Shown: in pieces, positions 41,174 to 49,119 of the stretch | How positions within the stretch are numbered: the first letter of the stretch is position 1 | Layout: each line of letters starts with the position of its first letter | Translations under genes and position numbers: made by a program | From: Clostridium sp. CAG:678 | GTDB taxonomy: Bacteria > Bacillota > Clostridia > Oscillospirales > Acutalibacteraceae | DNA length: 59,286 bases | Assembly: GCA_000431535.1 (NCBI GenBank) | Contig: HF991822.1 | Location: forward strand, 1-59,286 | Direction: 5' to 3' | Notes under the pieces: model-generated | Database searches by the model: none | Told to the model about the DNA's origin: nothing | What the model saw: the letters and a program-made list of their open reading frames with translations, nothing else

Positions 41174-42268
41174 ATGGGAAGATATGAAATAGACACGGAA
41201 GATACAAAAGTTGTTTCCATTAAAGTAGTCGGCGTCGGCGGCGGCGGCGGAAACGCCGTAAACCGCATGGTGCATTGTAATATTCAGGATGTAGAGTTTA
41301 TTGCCATAAACAGTGATAAACCGGCTCTTGCTAAGTCGCAGGCTTCTCAGAAGATTCTGATCGGCGAAAAGGCAACGAAAGGCCGCGGTGCCGGCGCAAA
41401 ACCTGAGGTTGGCAAAAAAGCCGCTGATGAAAGCAGAGAGGCAATTACAGACGCACTTACAGGCGCTGAAATGGTATTCATCACTGCCGGTATGGGCGGC
41501 GGCACAGGCACCGGCGCGGCTCCCGTTGTTGCGCAGGTTGCGAAAGATCTTGGTATACTTACAGTCGGCGTTGTTACAACTCCGTTTGCTTTTGAAGGTA
41601 AAAGACGTATGGATCAGGCGCAGGTCGGCATAGACGAGCTTGCGCAGTATGTGGATTCCATTATGGTTATCCCAAATGAGAATCTGAAATTCGTTACAGA
41701 TGAAAGAATCACACTTCTCAATGCGTTTGAGATTGCAAACGATGTTCTTCGCCAGGCTGTTCAGTCTATTTCTGATCTTGTAAATGCTACCGGTCTTGTA
41801 AACTGTGACTTTGCCGACGTAACGGAAATCATGAAAGACGCCGGTTACGCGCATATGGGCGTTGGCAGAGCGAAAGGCAAGGATAAGGCAGAGGTTGCTG
41901 CGCAGGCAGCTATTTCCAGCCCGCTGCTTAATACTTCCATTGACGGCGCTCGCGGCGTTCTTCTCAATATCACTGCTTCTTCCGATATCGGTCTGGAAGA
42001 GATTGATGTGGCATCCACCATTGTTAAAAATGCTGTTCATCCGGATTGTGAGATCATCTGGGGTGCAAATGTGGATGAGTCGCTTGAGGACGAAATGATT
42101 ATCACCGTTGTTGCAACCAGATTCGGCGATAAGGGACCCGGCGCTCCAATCAAATCCACAACGGCAAACATTGAGGTTGCGCCTCCGGAAGCACAGCCGG
42201 CAAGCTCTTTCACGGCAAATGATTCGGATACGTTCAACGATATCGTAAGCCTGTTCAATAAGAAATAA
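41174..42268 (+). CDS. ftsZ: Cell division protein FtsZ
   Basis: A 364-residue tubulin-like GTPase with VVGVGGGGGNAVNRM, the tubulin signature GGGTGTGAAP and NVDFADV-like NCDFADVTEIM. It has a short linker and the C-terminal peptide SDTFNDIVSLFNKK, which binds FtsA/SepF-type anchors. AAGGAG precedes the ATG. ftsA is not upstream, so another anchor such as SepF must be encoded elsewhere. A terminator follows directly. Confidence 0.98.
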   Translation: MGRYEIDTEDTKVVSIKVVGVGGGGGNAVNRMVHCNIQDVEFIAINSDKPALAKSQASQKILIGEKATKGRGAGAKPEVGKKAADESREAITDALTGAEMVFITAGMGGGTGTGAAPVVAQVAKDLGILTVGVVTTPFAFEGKRRMDQAQVGIDELAQYVDSIMVIPNENLKFVTDERITLLNAFEIANDVLRQAVQSISDLVNATGLVNCDFADVTEIMKDAGYAHMGVGRAKGKDKAEVAAQAAISSPLLNTSIDGARGVLLNITASSDIGLEEIDVASTIVKNAVHPDCEIIWGANVDESLEDEMIITVVATRFGDKGPGAPIKSTTANIEVAPPEAQPASSFTANDSDTFNDIVSLFNKK

Positions 42269-42278
42269 GCAGATTATG

Positions 42279-42307
42279 AAAAGCCTTTGCAATATGCAAA
42301 GGCTTTT
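42279..42307 (+). terminator. Intrinsic terminator after ftsZ
   Basis: AAAAGCCTTTGC (42279-42290) pairs with GCAAAGGCTTTT (42296-42307), then GTATATGC. Confidence 0.85.
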
Positions 42308-42438
42308 GTATATGCTTTTTGTTTTCTTTTTATCAATGTGCATATTTTCTCTTTAAAATGTTCAAAACTGTGTTGAAGATATTGATATAAAGTATTATTA
42401 CTTTACAAGATTAAGTTTTTATAAGAATTAAAAACCGT

Positions 42439-42468
42439 TTTTCAACATTATCAACAAGGTTTTCAACA
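42439..42468 (+). repeat. Three DnaA-box-like nonamers
   Basis: TTTTCAACA (42439-42447), TTATCAACA (42448-42456) and TTTTCAACA (42460-42468) lie in the AT-rich gap 42308-42516. Each differs from the DnaA consensus TTATCCACA at one or two positions. Nothing else in the gap is recognised. Confidence 0.35.
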
Positions 42469-42516
42469 AAGAATTTAACAAAAAATTCCTGTAAAGATTT
42501 CTGGCTTTACAAAAAA

Positions 42517-42555
42517 CGCCCCCTGAATATACAATTGCTGTATACTCAGGGGGCG
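42517..42555 (-). terminator. Terminator of the GH38 mannosidase gene
   Basis: CGCCCCCTGA (42517-42526) pairs with TCAGGGGGCG (42546-42555), with an inner TATACA/TGTATA stem. Read leftward it ends in TTTTTTG; rightward it is followed by CTCTTTTTTG, so it is bidirectional. Confidence 0.9.
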
Positions 42556-42601
42556 CTCTTTTTTGTATACTATGCGTTTTTTATGAATGCTTTTTCGTTG
42601 C

Positions 42602-45600
42602 TTACCATTCGGATTTTGTATAGGATCTGATAATGTTAGTAATCAGGTTATCCCGTTTAAATCCCTTGCCTTTTCCGCCGTTTTTCTGATCTTGTATTTT
42701 ACCGGCGCGGATGGTTACAAATTCGGATCTGTCAATAATCTTTTCAATCGGCGGAATCTCATCAAAATTATAAGCTTCATCGGGCGATGCATCGGTAAGC
42801 TTGGTTGCAAGCCTTGTATTGGAAAACTTTTTAACCGCCGTCATGGCAAGAATGATGATCCGGTTATCCTCAGGCAAAGTCAACTTTTTCGCGTTTCTGA
42901 TATCAATTTCGTAGATAAAGAAATACGCCTTTCCGTTTGCTATATCGCCTTCAGGGTGATGTGTGTGTGTAAACTCAAAGCCTAATACGGCATCTTTGAT
43001 CTTGGCTTTCTGTTTCATACCTGCCATATCCCAAATGCCGATCGGCTCGTTAAAGGCGAACACGGTCAGCGGTTTTTCTTTTCCGTCCGCATAAAAGATG
43101 ACCTCCCGGTCTCCTAAAGTGCTGGCTGCAAGCAGATATAGCTTTGTGCAGTTTTTCGGCAGTTCAATCGTCTGGCCGCGTGCAACCATTACGTCCTTAT
43201 CCGCAGCCGGATCCGGCATTCTGAATGTGATGCCGCCCTTTGTTACGGATGCCGGGCAGAGTTCTGCCGGCAGGGAGCAGCCGCCGCCCTGCAGGATCAC
43301 GTTTCTCATGTTCTCGTTTGGCGTGAATCCCTTGGCGTTGCATTCGATCTCCATCTTCTTAAAACTTTCACGCGGCTTCTTTTCCGCTTTTTCAAGTTGT
43401 ATCCTGAATGTTTTTACCTCAAACGGGTTTAAGGAGAACGTAAGCGTTTTGGCGGCAAACCGGGCAGTTCCGATCTCTTTTTCGTTGGCAAGCGTTTCCA
43501 CGGCGTTTTCTATTTTTTTGTAAAATTTCAGTTTTACATTTTTACGCGCCTGCCCGCTGCCCTCGTTGACACGAATGATCATTCCGTTTTGATCCTGCGC
43601 AGCCTTAACGGCTCTGACGATGCAGTTTGCGTCATTTACTGTCATAAAGGAAAAACTGTCCGTCAGGTCGCCTTCGCGCCTTGCGCCGGTCTGAAACGCC
43701 GTAAGCGGCTTGTTAAAGCATTCGCTTTGCAGCTGTGTTGCGTTTTCATATCCGCCCTCATGGCTGAAAATTCCAAAACTGAATCGGTTTCTGCCAAGGT
43801 CCTGCAGATCCTGGCGCGTTTCTTTTGTGAACGCCCCTGCAGGGGTGTGCAGGCAGGTAAGGCGGAGCGTGTTGGAACTTGGCTTATCCCAGCCGTATTT
43901 GCAGTCCGAAAAAACGGAAACGCCGTATTTCCCGTTTCCGGCAGTAATATCTGCCCATTTCTGCGCCGGAACTTCATAAAGGGTTTCGGTGTTGTTTTCG
44001 CGTTTGATTACGCCGAGTCCAAGATCGTAAGAGGCGTATCGGTTATAACAGCTGAATGGAAATACGGCTTTGAGCATGGTGCGCCTGGAGCGCCAGTCCA
44101 CGCTGTTGAATACGCGTATGTATTCGCCGCCGCTTTCCAGAAACACTGTCTGCGCAATGGAGGAGTGATCCAGTTCTCTTGTAACTTTTATGGCAACTCT
44201 TGCCGGGCCGTTTTCAACGATCTCAAATTCGGGCGAGTTGGCGTAGAATAATGGTTCTCGGTCAATGTCTTTCTTTCGTATTTCCCACGCGGGGTAGGAG
44301 AGTGCACCCGTATCTTTCAGGCACGCCATTTTGATGGGCGCGTCAAGCAACTTGATCCGGTTTTTTTTGTCAATGATAGAGGCGATATCGCCGTTCTTGT
44401 TAAAGATCAGCTGATATTTTTCGTTTTCCAAAACGTGTTCGCTGACTTTCAGATCCGTTTTTATGCTGCATGCGCTGTCAGCCGGAACCACATCATAGAC
44501 TTTCAGCCCCATTGCCTCCACTTCGGCAAGAAAAACAATGTCAAACTCCTTGCCCGATTTGTTTACGATCTGGCTCGGTGTTTCCTTGCCGTCCTTATCC
44601 AGCACTTTTATAAAGGTGCAGTTGTGGGTCATTCGGATGTGCGCCGAAACGGCTGCTTTTCTCCTGTGCGCCACTGCGTTGCTTACGATCACGGCGCATT
44701 CCATTACCCATTTTGTGTCCAGTTCGTTGGCAAGCGCCCCCGCCGCCGCGCAGTATTCGCTTTTAAATTCGCTGAGGGAAAGAAAATAATCGCTTTGGCT
44801 GTCTGCGCAAACGTCCATATTGCCCGTTCCGGTGATGTCATCGTGAAACTGGTGCTGGATCACTCTTTCCCACGCGCGGTTCAAATTGTCCAGCGGATAG
44901 TTGTATACACCGGCGCACTGTGCCGCTGTGCAGAGTCTTTCCGTTTCGTCGGCAAGCGTTTCGTTTTGCGCGTTAAGCCGTTTGTTCATTGCGCGCGAAG
45001 TGTATGCTCCGGCGCCGTGAGAGGTCATCAGCAGTTCGCCGTCCCAACGGGGCAGCTTCTTTTTCTCTTCTTCCGGTAACTTTTCAAGATCGTTGAAAAA
45101 TTCGTCCGTGGATGCGGAAACCACTTCAAAATCCGAGTCGCCATTTTTTGCCACGCTTTCTTCAACCGCCTGCACGCTCTCTTCCGTTGGTGATCCGCCC
45201 CAGTCACCGGTGCCGTAAAGATGCATTGTCTGCGGCAGTCCGCCCTCAAAAGCATTTCTGGAGATCTTGTTGATCACGGAAAGATCGCCCCGGATGTCAC
45301 CCTCAAATTTATATCTGTATGATTTTGCGTCAAGGCAGGCAAAGACCTCACTGCCGTCTATGCCTTTCCAGATGCCTGTGTCAAACGGCACACCGTATGC
45401 GGATCCCCAGCTCAGTTTCTGGGTGGAAAATCCTTTCAGCCCGGCATGCTTTATGATGCTTGGCAACTGTTTGCCGAAACCGAAACAGTCCGGCAGAAAA
45501 ATATCTGAACTCTCTTTTCCGAATTTTTCCTTAAAATATCCGTTCCCAAGCAGAATGTTTCTGAACAGCGCCTCCGGAGAGGGGATATTGACGTCTCCGT

Positions 45601-45865
45601 TTTCGTATTCGGAGCCGGAAACGCACCATTTTCCCTCATTGATCAGTTTTTTTATGTATTCAAAATGCAGCGGATAGTATTCTTCCGCCAGTCTGTAGCG
45701 GAAAGCGCCTTCAAAATTAAATCTGTAGTGGGGGTATTTTTCAATCAGGTGAATATTTTTTTCCAGCGTATCGGGCAGGAATTCGTCAATTGTTTTTGCC
45801 AGATTCCAGCGCCATACTGTGTCCAGATGTGCCGTTGCGGCAACATAAACCTTTTTCTTTTCCAT
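42602..45865 (-). CDS. Alpha-mannosidase, glycoside hydrolase family 38
   Basis: A 1087-residue GH38 enzyme. The N-terminal (beta/alpha)7 domain has the zinc ligands HLDTVW (His13, Asp15), the nucleophile motif LPDCFGFG (Asp126; usually LPDVFGYS) and the later zinc His in QHQFHDDITGTG. A helical domain and large beta domains follow, as expected. No signal peptide is seen, so it is probably cytoplasmic and acts on imported mannosides. The gene upstream is a 72-residue unknown nine bases away. Substrate linkage cannot be stated. Confidence 0.93.
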   Translation of the reverse strand: MEKKKVYVAATAHLDTVWRWNLAKTIDEFLPDTLEKNIHLIEKYPHYRFNFEGAFRYRLAEEYYPLHFEYIKKLINEGKWCVSGSEYENGDVNIPSPEALFRNILLGNGYFKEKFGKESSDIFLPDCFGFGKQLPSIIKHAGLKGFSTQKLSWGSAYGVPFDTGIWKGIDGSEVFACLDAKSYRYKFEGDIRGDLSVINKISRNAFEGGLPQTMHLYGTGDWGGSPTEESVQAVEESVAKNGDSDFEVVSASTDEFFNDLEKLPEEEKKKLPRWDGELLMTSHGAGAYTSRAMNKRLNAQNETLADETERLCTAAQCAGVYNYPLDNLNRAWERVIQHQFHDDITGTGNMDVCADSQSDYFLSLSEFKSEYCAAAGALANELDTKWVMECAVIVSNAVAHRRKAAVSAHIRMTHNCTFIKVLDKDGKETPSQIVNKSGKEFDIVFLAEVEAMGLKVYDVVPADSACSIKTDLKVSEHVLENEKYQLIFNKNGDIASIIDKKNRIKLLDAPIKMACLKDTGALSYPAWEIRKKDIDREPLFYANSPEFEIVENGPARVAIKVTRELDHSSIAQTVFLESGGEYIRVFNSVDWRSRRTMLKAVFPFSCYNRYASYDLGLGVIKRENNTETLYEVPAQKWADITAGNGKYGVSVFSDCKYGWDKPSSNTLRLTCLHTPAGAFTKETRQDLQDLGRNRFSFGIFSHEGGYENATQLQSECFNKPLTAFQTGARREGDLTDSFSFMTVNDANCIVRAVKAAQDQNGMIIRVNEGSGQARKNVKLKFYKKIENAVETLANEKEIGTARFAAKTLTFSLNPFEVKTFRIQLEKAEKKPRESFKKMEIECNAKGFTPNENMRNVILQGGGCSLPAELCPASVTKGGITFRMPDPAADKDVMVARGQTIELPKNCTKLYLLAASTLGDREVIFYADGKEKPLTVFAFNEPIGIWDMAGMKQKAKIKDAVLGFEFTHTHHPEGDIANGKAYFFIYEIDIRNAKKLTLPEDNRIIILAMTAVKKFSNTRLATKLTDASPDEAYNFDEIPPIEKIIDRSEFVTIRAGKIQDQKNGGKGKGFKRDNLITNIIRSYTKSEW

Positions 45866-45874
45866 TTGTAATCC

Positions 45875-46093
45875 TTATTTCTCTATGATTTCATACGTGA
45901 ATTCATATTTTTTCTGGAGTTCTTTTACTTTATCTTCATTGTCCTCAATAAAGGTTTCCGAATAGATGGATTTGCCGTCTACGGAATAGTCTTTCACGAT
46001 CTGGTTTAAAGCCTCCCATGCTTCGTCTGCCTTGTCGTATCCGTCCTCAAATTTTATTAAAAATTCTCTGTGCTTTGGTAATCTTACTTTCAT
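45875..46093 (-). CDS. Small protein upstream of the mannosidase
   Basis: A 72-residue acidic protein (MKVRLPKHREFLIKFEDGYD at the start, a helical KVKELQKKYEFTYEI near the end). AGGAG precedes the ATG. It is the first gene of the mannosidase transcription unit, nine bases before it. I do not recognise a family; it could be an enzyme partner or unrelated. Confidence 0.6.
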   Translation of the reverse strand: MKVRLPKHREFLIKFEDGYDKADEAWEALNQIVKDYSVDGKSIYSETFIEDNEDKVKELQKKYEFTYEIIEK

Positions 46094-46131
46094 AGTGATT
46101 TCTCCTGATTTATTTTAGTTTTATTATTTTC

Positions 46132-46160
46132 ATTATATAGTTTATCTGATTTGATATCAA
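46132..46160 (-). promoter_or_regulatory. Promoter of the mannosidase unit
   Basis: Minus strand TTGATA (46160-46155), 17-bp spacer, TATAAT (46137-46132). The -35 lies in the palindrome TTGATATCAA (46151-46160), a possible operator, and overlaps the stop codon of the YaiI gene. Confidence 0.75.
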
Positions 46161-46597
46161 GATAAATTTGATTTTATTACGGATAAAAGCGCTTTTTCAA
46201 AATCCCTGTTCTGTTCTTTTGTCCGCTTTGCCGGGCCTTTCAGGCGTTTTCCGGCGCGTCTTGCCGCCTTTGCGGCATGTCTGCTCATAAGAAGTGAATC
46301 AATGTTCCGTTCATTGATGATCATGCCGTTTTGCGTGATCGGTATTGCGTTTTTTGCAAGTGCCATCGCTGCAAGGCCGTAATCCTGCGTGATTACAATG
46401 TCTCCGCGCCGGGCGTCATTTACAAGTGCAAAATCTGCGCTGTCCGCCCCTTTGGATACGGTTACCACTTCTGCTTCAAATGCATGCATATCGTGGCTGG
46501 TATCGCAGTAGATCACAGCATTTATGCCAAATGTCCGCGCTGTCTTCACGGCAATGCCCGTCACGGGGCATCCGTCGCCGTCTATTAAGATCTTCAT
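46157..46597 (-). CDS. YaiI/YqxD family protein (UPF0178)
   Basis: A 146-residue PIN-like protein with the family start KILIDGDGCPVTG, then DIVITQDYGLAAMAL and ERNIDSLLMSRHAAKAARRA. The acidic residues of a PIN-type nuclease site are present, but activity has not been shown for the family as far as I know. The ATG at 46597 follows AAGGACGG. Confidence 0.9.
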   Translation of the reverse strand: MKILIDGDGCPVTGIAVKTARTFGINAVIYCDTSHDMHAFEAEVVTVSKGADSADFALVNDARRGDIVITQDYGLAAMALAKNAIPITQNGMIINERNIDSLLMSRHAAKAARRAGKRLKGPAKRTKEQNRDFEKALLSVIKSNLS

Positions 46598-46619
46598 GAT
46601 TTGCCGCCGTCCTTTTAAA

Positions 46620-46648
46620 AAGGAACACACCGATTCGGTGTGTTCCTT
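46620..46648 (-). terminator. Terminator of the LtaS-like gene
   Basis: AAGGAACACACCG pairs perfectly with CGGTGTGTTCCTT (13-bp stem); read leftward it is followed by TTTTAAAAGG. Confidence 0.85.
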
Positions 46649-46696
46649 GCTGTTGTCTTCTGCTTCGCTTTTGCTTGGATCCGTTATGCCCTTTGG

Positions 46697-48556
46697 CTAA
46701 GTCTGATCGGCAGACGTTTCTTCCTTGGGCTCGTTCGGGTCTACAAGAATATTGTTGTTCATAAAATCACTTTTCTTTTCCAGTTCGTTGTTTACAAAGT
46801 CAAATCCGTATTCTTCATAAACCGTCGGCTCGTCTGAAAACAGATTCGTGCCGATTCCGAGCCGGTTGCCTTTGATCTCAACGCCCATGCTTGCCAAAAT
46901 GGTGGGAAACATATCAAAGTTGCTGTACTGCCTGTTTTTGAACCGCTCTGCCGGCGTATTTGAAACATTCGGCGCCGGGTTGAGGATCAGGTTAAACTGT
47001 GTGCGCAGATAGTTCGGGTCAAAATCTTCAAAGAAATCCGTGTCCATGCTCAGGTGATCGCCGATAAGCACAACCGTTGTGTTTTCGTAAAACGGCTGCT
47101 GCTGGATCCAGCGCACGAATTTCACCGTTTCAGAACTGCTGTATGCAATTACGTTTGCATACTGGTCGCTGTACGGTGTAGGCGCGTTCTTGCTCAGATA
47201 GCCGTGCGGGCGGTGTGTGTCCGCCGTTTCCATGGTAAAGTTAAAGGGCTTTCCGGTGTTGTAAAGCCTGGTAATCTCTTCTTTGGCAAACTCATAAAGT
47301 TTATCGTCTTCAAAGCCCCACCACTGTTTGTAATCCTGGGGTATGAATCCGTTTTCCTTTGCGTAATTGTAGTCAAAAACCGTGTAGCCGCCGTGCAATT
47401 GGTATAGATACTTTACGCCGCCGAACGTAGAGTCTGCGCCCAGCATGATCGTCTGCTCATATCCCTGATCGCGCAGCATATCCCCAAAGGTGTAAGCGCC
47501 GGGTAAAAAGTTGTCTGCGGAGCCGTATGCGTTTGCCTCGGCAGGCACTTTCATCGGCAGTCCTGTCATCATGTTTACCATGGAGGCAACCGACCATTGT
47601 GTGCCGGTTCCCTGAAGCGGGCCGCCAAATTTTCTGTCCGTGTTTGAAAAAACATAGCCTTCTTTTGCCAAATCCACCAGATCAGGAATCAGGTTCTGCT
47701 CCATATATCCGCCCAGATCTTCGGAAAGGTAACTGTTTTCCATGGATTCAAGATATATGTGTATAATGTTTCTCTTTTCTTTCGGGAAAACGATTTTTGT
47801 ATCCCGCGGGTCTGCAAAATTATCGCCTATAAAATCGGAATCCGCAACATAGGCGTTATAGAGCGCTTTAAGGTCAAATTCATGTATGCCGTAAGCAAGC
47901 CCGCCGGCAAGCATGGCAATGCTGAGGATCAGGCTCACGATCCTGTGAAACAGATCATTGAACACCGTGATCTTCTTCCTGATCCCGTGGTAAACGATGC
48001 TGAAATCTGCGTAAACGAACAGGCTGAATACCGCCGTGCAAAGCATTGTCTGAAAAACAGGGCGCTCAAAAACATCCAGATACACACCCGGGTCAGCGCC
48101 GCTGGTGGGGGAGAACAAATTAATGATCAGCTGGTCCGCGGTTACGTCACCAAAAGAATCCTTTCCCCAGATTGTGCCGAAAAACGCCGCGCATCCCAGC
48201 ATAAATAAAAAGCAGGATAAGATCTTAATGAATCTTGTGCCGTGCGTTTTTTTTCTTTTTCCGTCCTCAAACGTCAGAAAGCGGTTTACAAAGGCAAACA
48301 GCAATAGCCAAACGATTCCAACCACTACGGAAAGCGCAAAATACTTCAGGAAATTTTCCGCATCGTAAGCCGAGGTGTCCAGAAAATGCTGGTATTTAAA
48401 TACATATTTTAAAAGCGCAATGGATATCAGGTTTATAACAAAAACATTTCGAATTGCCGAATGCAGAATAGTTCCAAAACTTCTTTTTCGGCAAAAGAAG
48501 AGTATTTCCGCCGCGGTAATGATCAGCGCGGCAACGGTTCCGCAAAGAATAAACAT
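46697..48556 (-). CDS. LTA-synthase-like phosphoglycerol transferase
   Basis: A 619-residue membrane protein with five N-terminal transmembrane helices (first about 200 residues) and an extracellular alkaline-phosphatase-fold domain. That domain carries the nucleophile region LQGTGTQWSVASMVNMMTGL, a HRPHGYL block and the metal motif LIGDHLSMDTDF. It should transfer phosphoglycerol from phosphatidylglycerol to a teichoic acid or glycan. The ATG at 48556 has AAAGGAG upstream. It carries its own promoter and terminator. The exact acceptor is uncertain. Confidence 0.88.
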   Translation of the reverse strand: MFILCGTVAALIITAAEILFFCRKRSFGTILHSAIRNVFVINLISIALLKYVFKYQHFLDTSAYDAENFLKYFALSVVVGIVWLLLFAFVNRFLTFEDGKRKKTHGTRFIKILSCFLFMLGCAAFFGTIWGKDSFGDVTADQLIINLFSPTSGADPGVYLDVFERPVFQTMLCTAVFSLFVYADFSIVYHGIRKKITVFNDLFHRIVSLILSIAMLAGGLAYGIHEFDLKALYNAYVADSDFIGDNFADPRDTKIVFPKEKRNIIHIYLESMENSYLSEDLGGYMEQNLIPDLVDLAKEGYVFSNTDRKFGGPLQGTGTQWSVASMVNMMTGLPMKVPAEANAYGSADNFLPGAYTFGDMLRDQGYEQTIMLGADSTFGGVKYLYQLHGGYTVFDYNYAKENGFIPQDYKQWWGFEDDKLYEFAKEEITRLYNTGKPFNFTMETADTHRPHGYLSKNAPTPYSDQYANVIAYSSSETVKFVRWIQQQPFYENTTVVLIGDHLSMDTDFFEDFDPNYLRTQFNLILNPAPNVSNTPAERFKNRQYSNFDMFPTILASMGVEIKGNRLGIGTNLFSDEPTVYEEYGFDFVNNELEKKSDFMNNNILVDPNEPKEETSADQT

Positions 48557-48585
48557 AAGGGGTCTCCTTTTACATATTTGTTTGT

Positions 48586-48614
48586 ATTGTAACACAAAAG
48601 CCGTTTTCCTGCAA
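48586..48614 (-). promoter_or_regulatory. Promoter of the LtaS-like gene
   Basis: Minus strand TTGCAG (48614-48609), 17-bp spacer, TACAAT (48591-48586). The -35 lies in the loop of the upstream terminator hairpin and the spacer contains that hairpin's distal arm. Confidence 0.7.
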
Positions 48615-48640
48615 CCTTTATTACAAGAAAACGGCTTTTG
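48595..48640 (-). terminator. Terminator of the small gene 48658-48867
   Basis: CAAAAGCCGTTTTC (48595-48608) pairs perfectly with GAAAACGGCTTTTG (48627-48640), 18-nt loop. Read leftward the stem ends in TTTTG and is followed by TGTTAC. Confidence 0.75.
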
Positions 48641-48657
48641 CTTAAAAATCATTTTAT

Positions 48658-48867
48658 TTATGCGTTTACGGTTTCGGTTTCAAAGATCTGATCCCAGTTT
48701 TTGTAATATTCCGCCTGTTTCATCAATTTCCTTGCCTGAATATAATTGTATGCTTTTTTGTTGAAACGATCCAGTTCTTTAGAAGCCTCTTTGATCGCTC
48801 TGTCTTTTTTCAGCATTTCCTCGCGCGTATCTTCATGCATCGCGCTTGCGGTGTTGAATTTATCCAT
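48658..48867 (-). CDS. Small hypothetical protein beside tRNA-fMet
   Basis: A 69-residue highly charged helical protein (MDKFNTASAMHEDTREEMLK, later NKKAYNYIQARKLMKQAEYY). The frame opens further upstream (ATG at 48921), but that part runs through the tRNA terminator, so ATG 48867 is preferred even though no ribosome site is seen. It may be a genuine small gene or the tail of a decayed gene. Two direct copies of GTTAGAAAAA lie just upstream (about 48871-48895). Confidence 0.4.
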   Translation of the reverse strand: MDKFNTASAMHEDTREEMLKKDRAIKEASKELDRFNKKAYNYIQARKLMKQAEYYKNWDQIFETETVNA

Positions 48868-48903
48868 AAATGTTAGAAAAAGTGTTAGAAAAACGCAAAA
48901 AAT

Positions 48904-48935
48904 AATAGAGCCAAACATCAAAATTTGGCTCTATT
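48904..48935 (-). terminator. Terminator of the initiator tRNA gene
   Basis: AATAGAGCCAAA (48904-48915) pairs with TTTGGCTCTATT (48924-48935); read leftward it is followed by ATTTTTTG. Confidence 0.88.
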
Positions 48936-48939
48936 GCAA

Positions 48940-49015
48940 TGGTTGCGGGGGCAGGACTCGAACCTGCGACCTCCGGGTTATGAGCCCGACGAGCTTCCAA
49001 CTGCTCTACCCCGCG
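48940..49015 (-). tRNA. Initiator tRNA-fMet (CAT), CCA encoded
   Basis: A 76-nt cloverleaf read leftward from CGCGGGG to CCCCGCAACCA. The anticodon CAT is at 48982-48980 in the loop CTCATAA, and the T arm carries GGTTCGAGTCC. Two initiator hallmarks are present: the unpaired C1/A72 at the acceptor end and three consecutive G:C pairs in the anticodon stem (GGG/CCC). Confidence 0.97.
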
Positions 49016-49119
49016 ATATAGACCCGCTCGTTTACGGTAAAAATATAATATATCATTTCAGCAAAAAATGCAAGTGTTTTTTTATATTTTTTTCAAACAA
49101 TATTAACGGCGGTGGTATT

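Noticed and set aside
41147-42343. 398-codon frame opposite ftsZ
   Set aside because: An antisense shadow of ftsZ, rich in Cys/Arg/Asn, without a ribosome site.
42308-42600. Chromosomal replication origin downstream of ftsZ
   Set aside because: There is no dnaA, dnaN or rpmH nearby and the boxes are not canonical; three weak nonamers are not enough.
48925-49119. N-terminal extension of the ThrE gene across the tRNA
   Set aside because: It would translate the antisense of tRNA-fMet; the GTG at 49120 with GGCGGTGG gives the normal family start.
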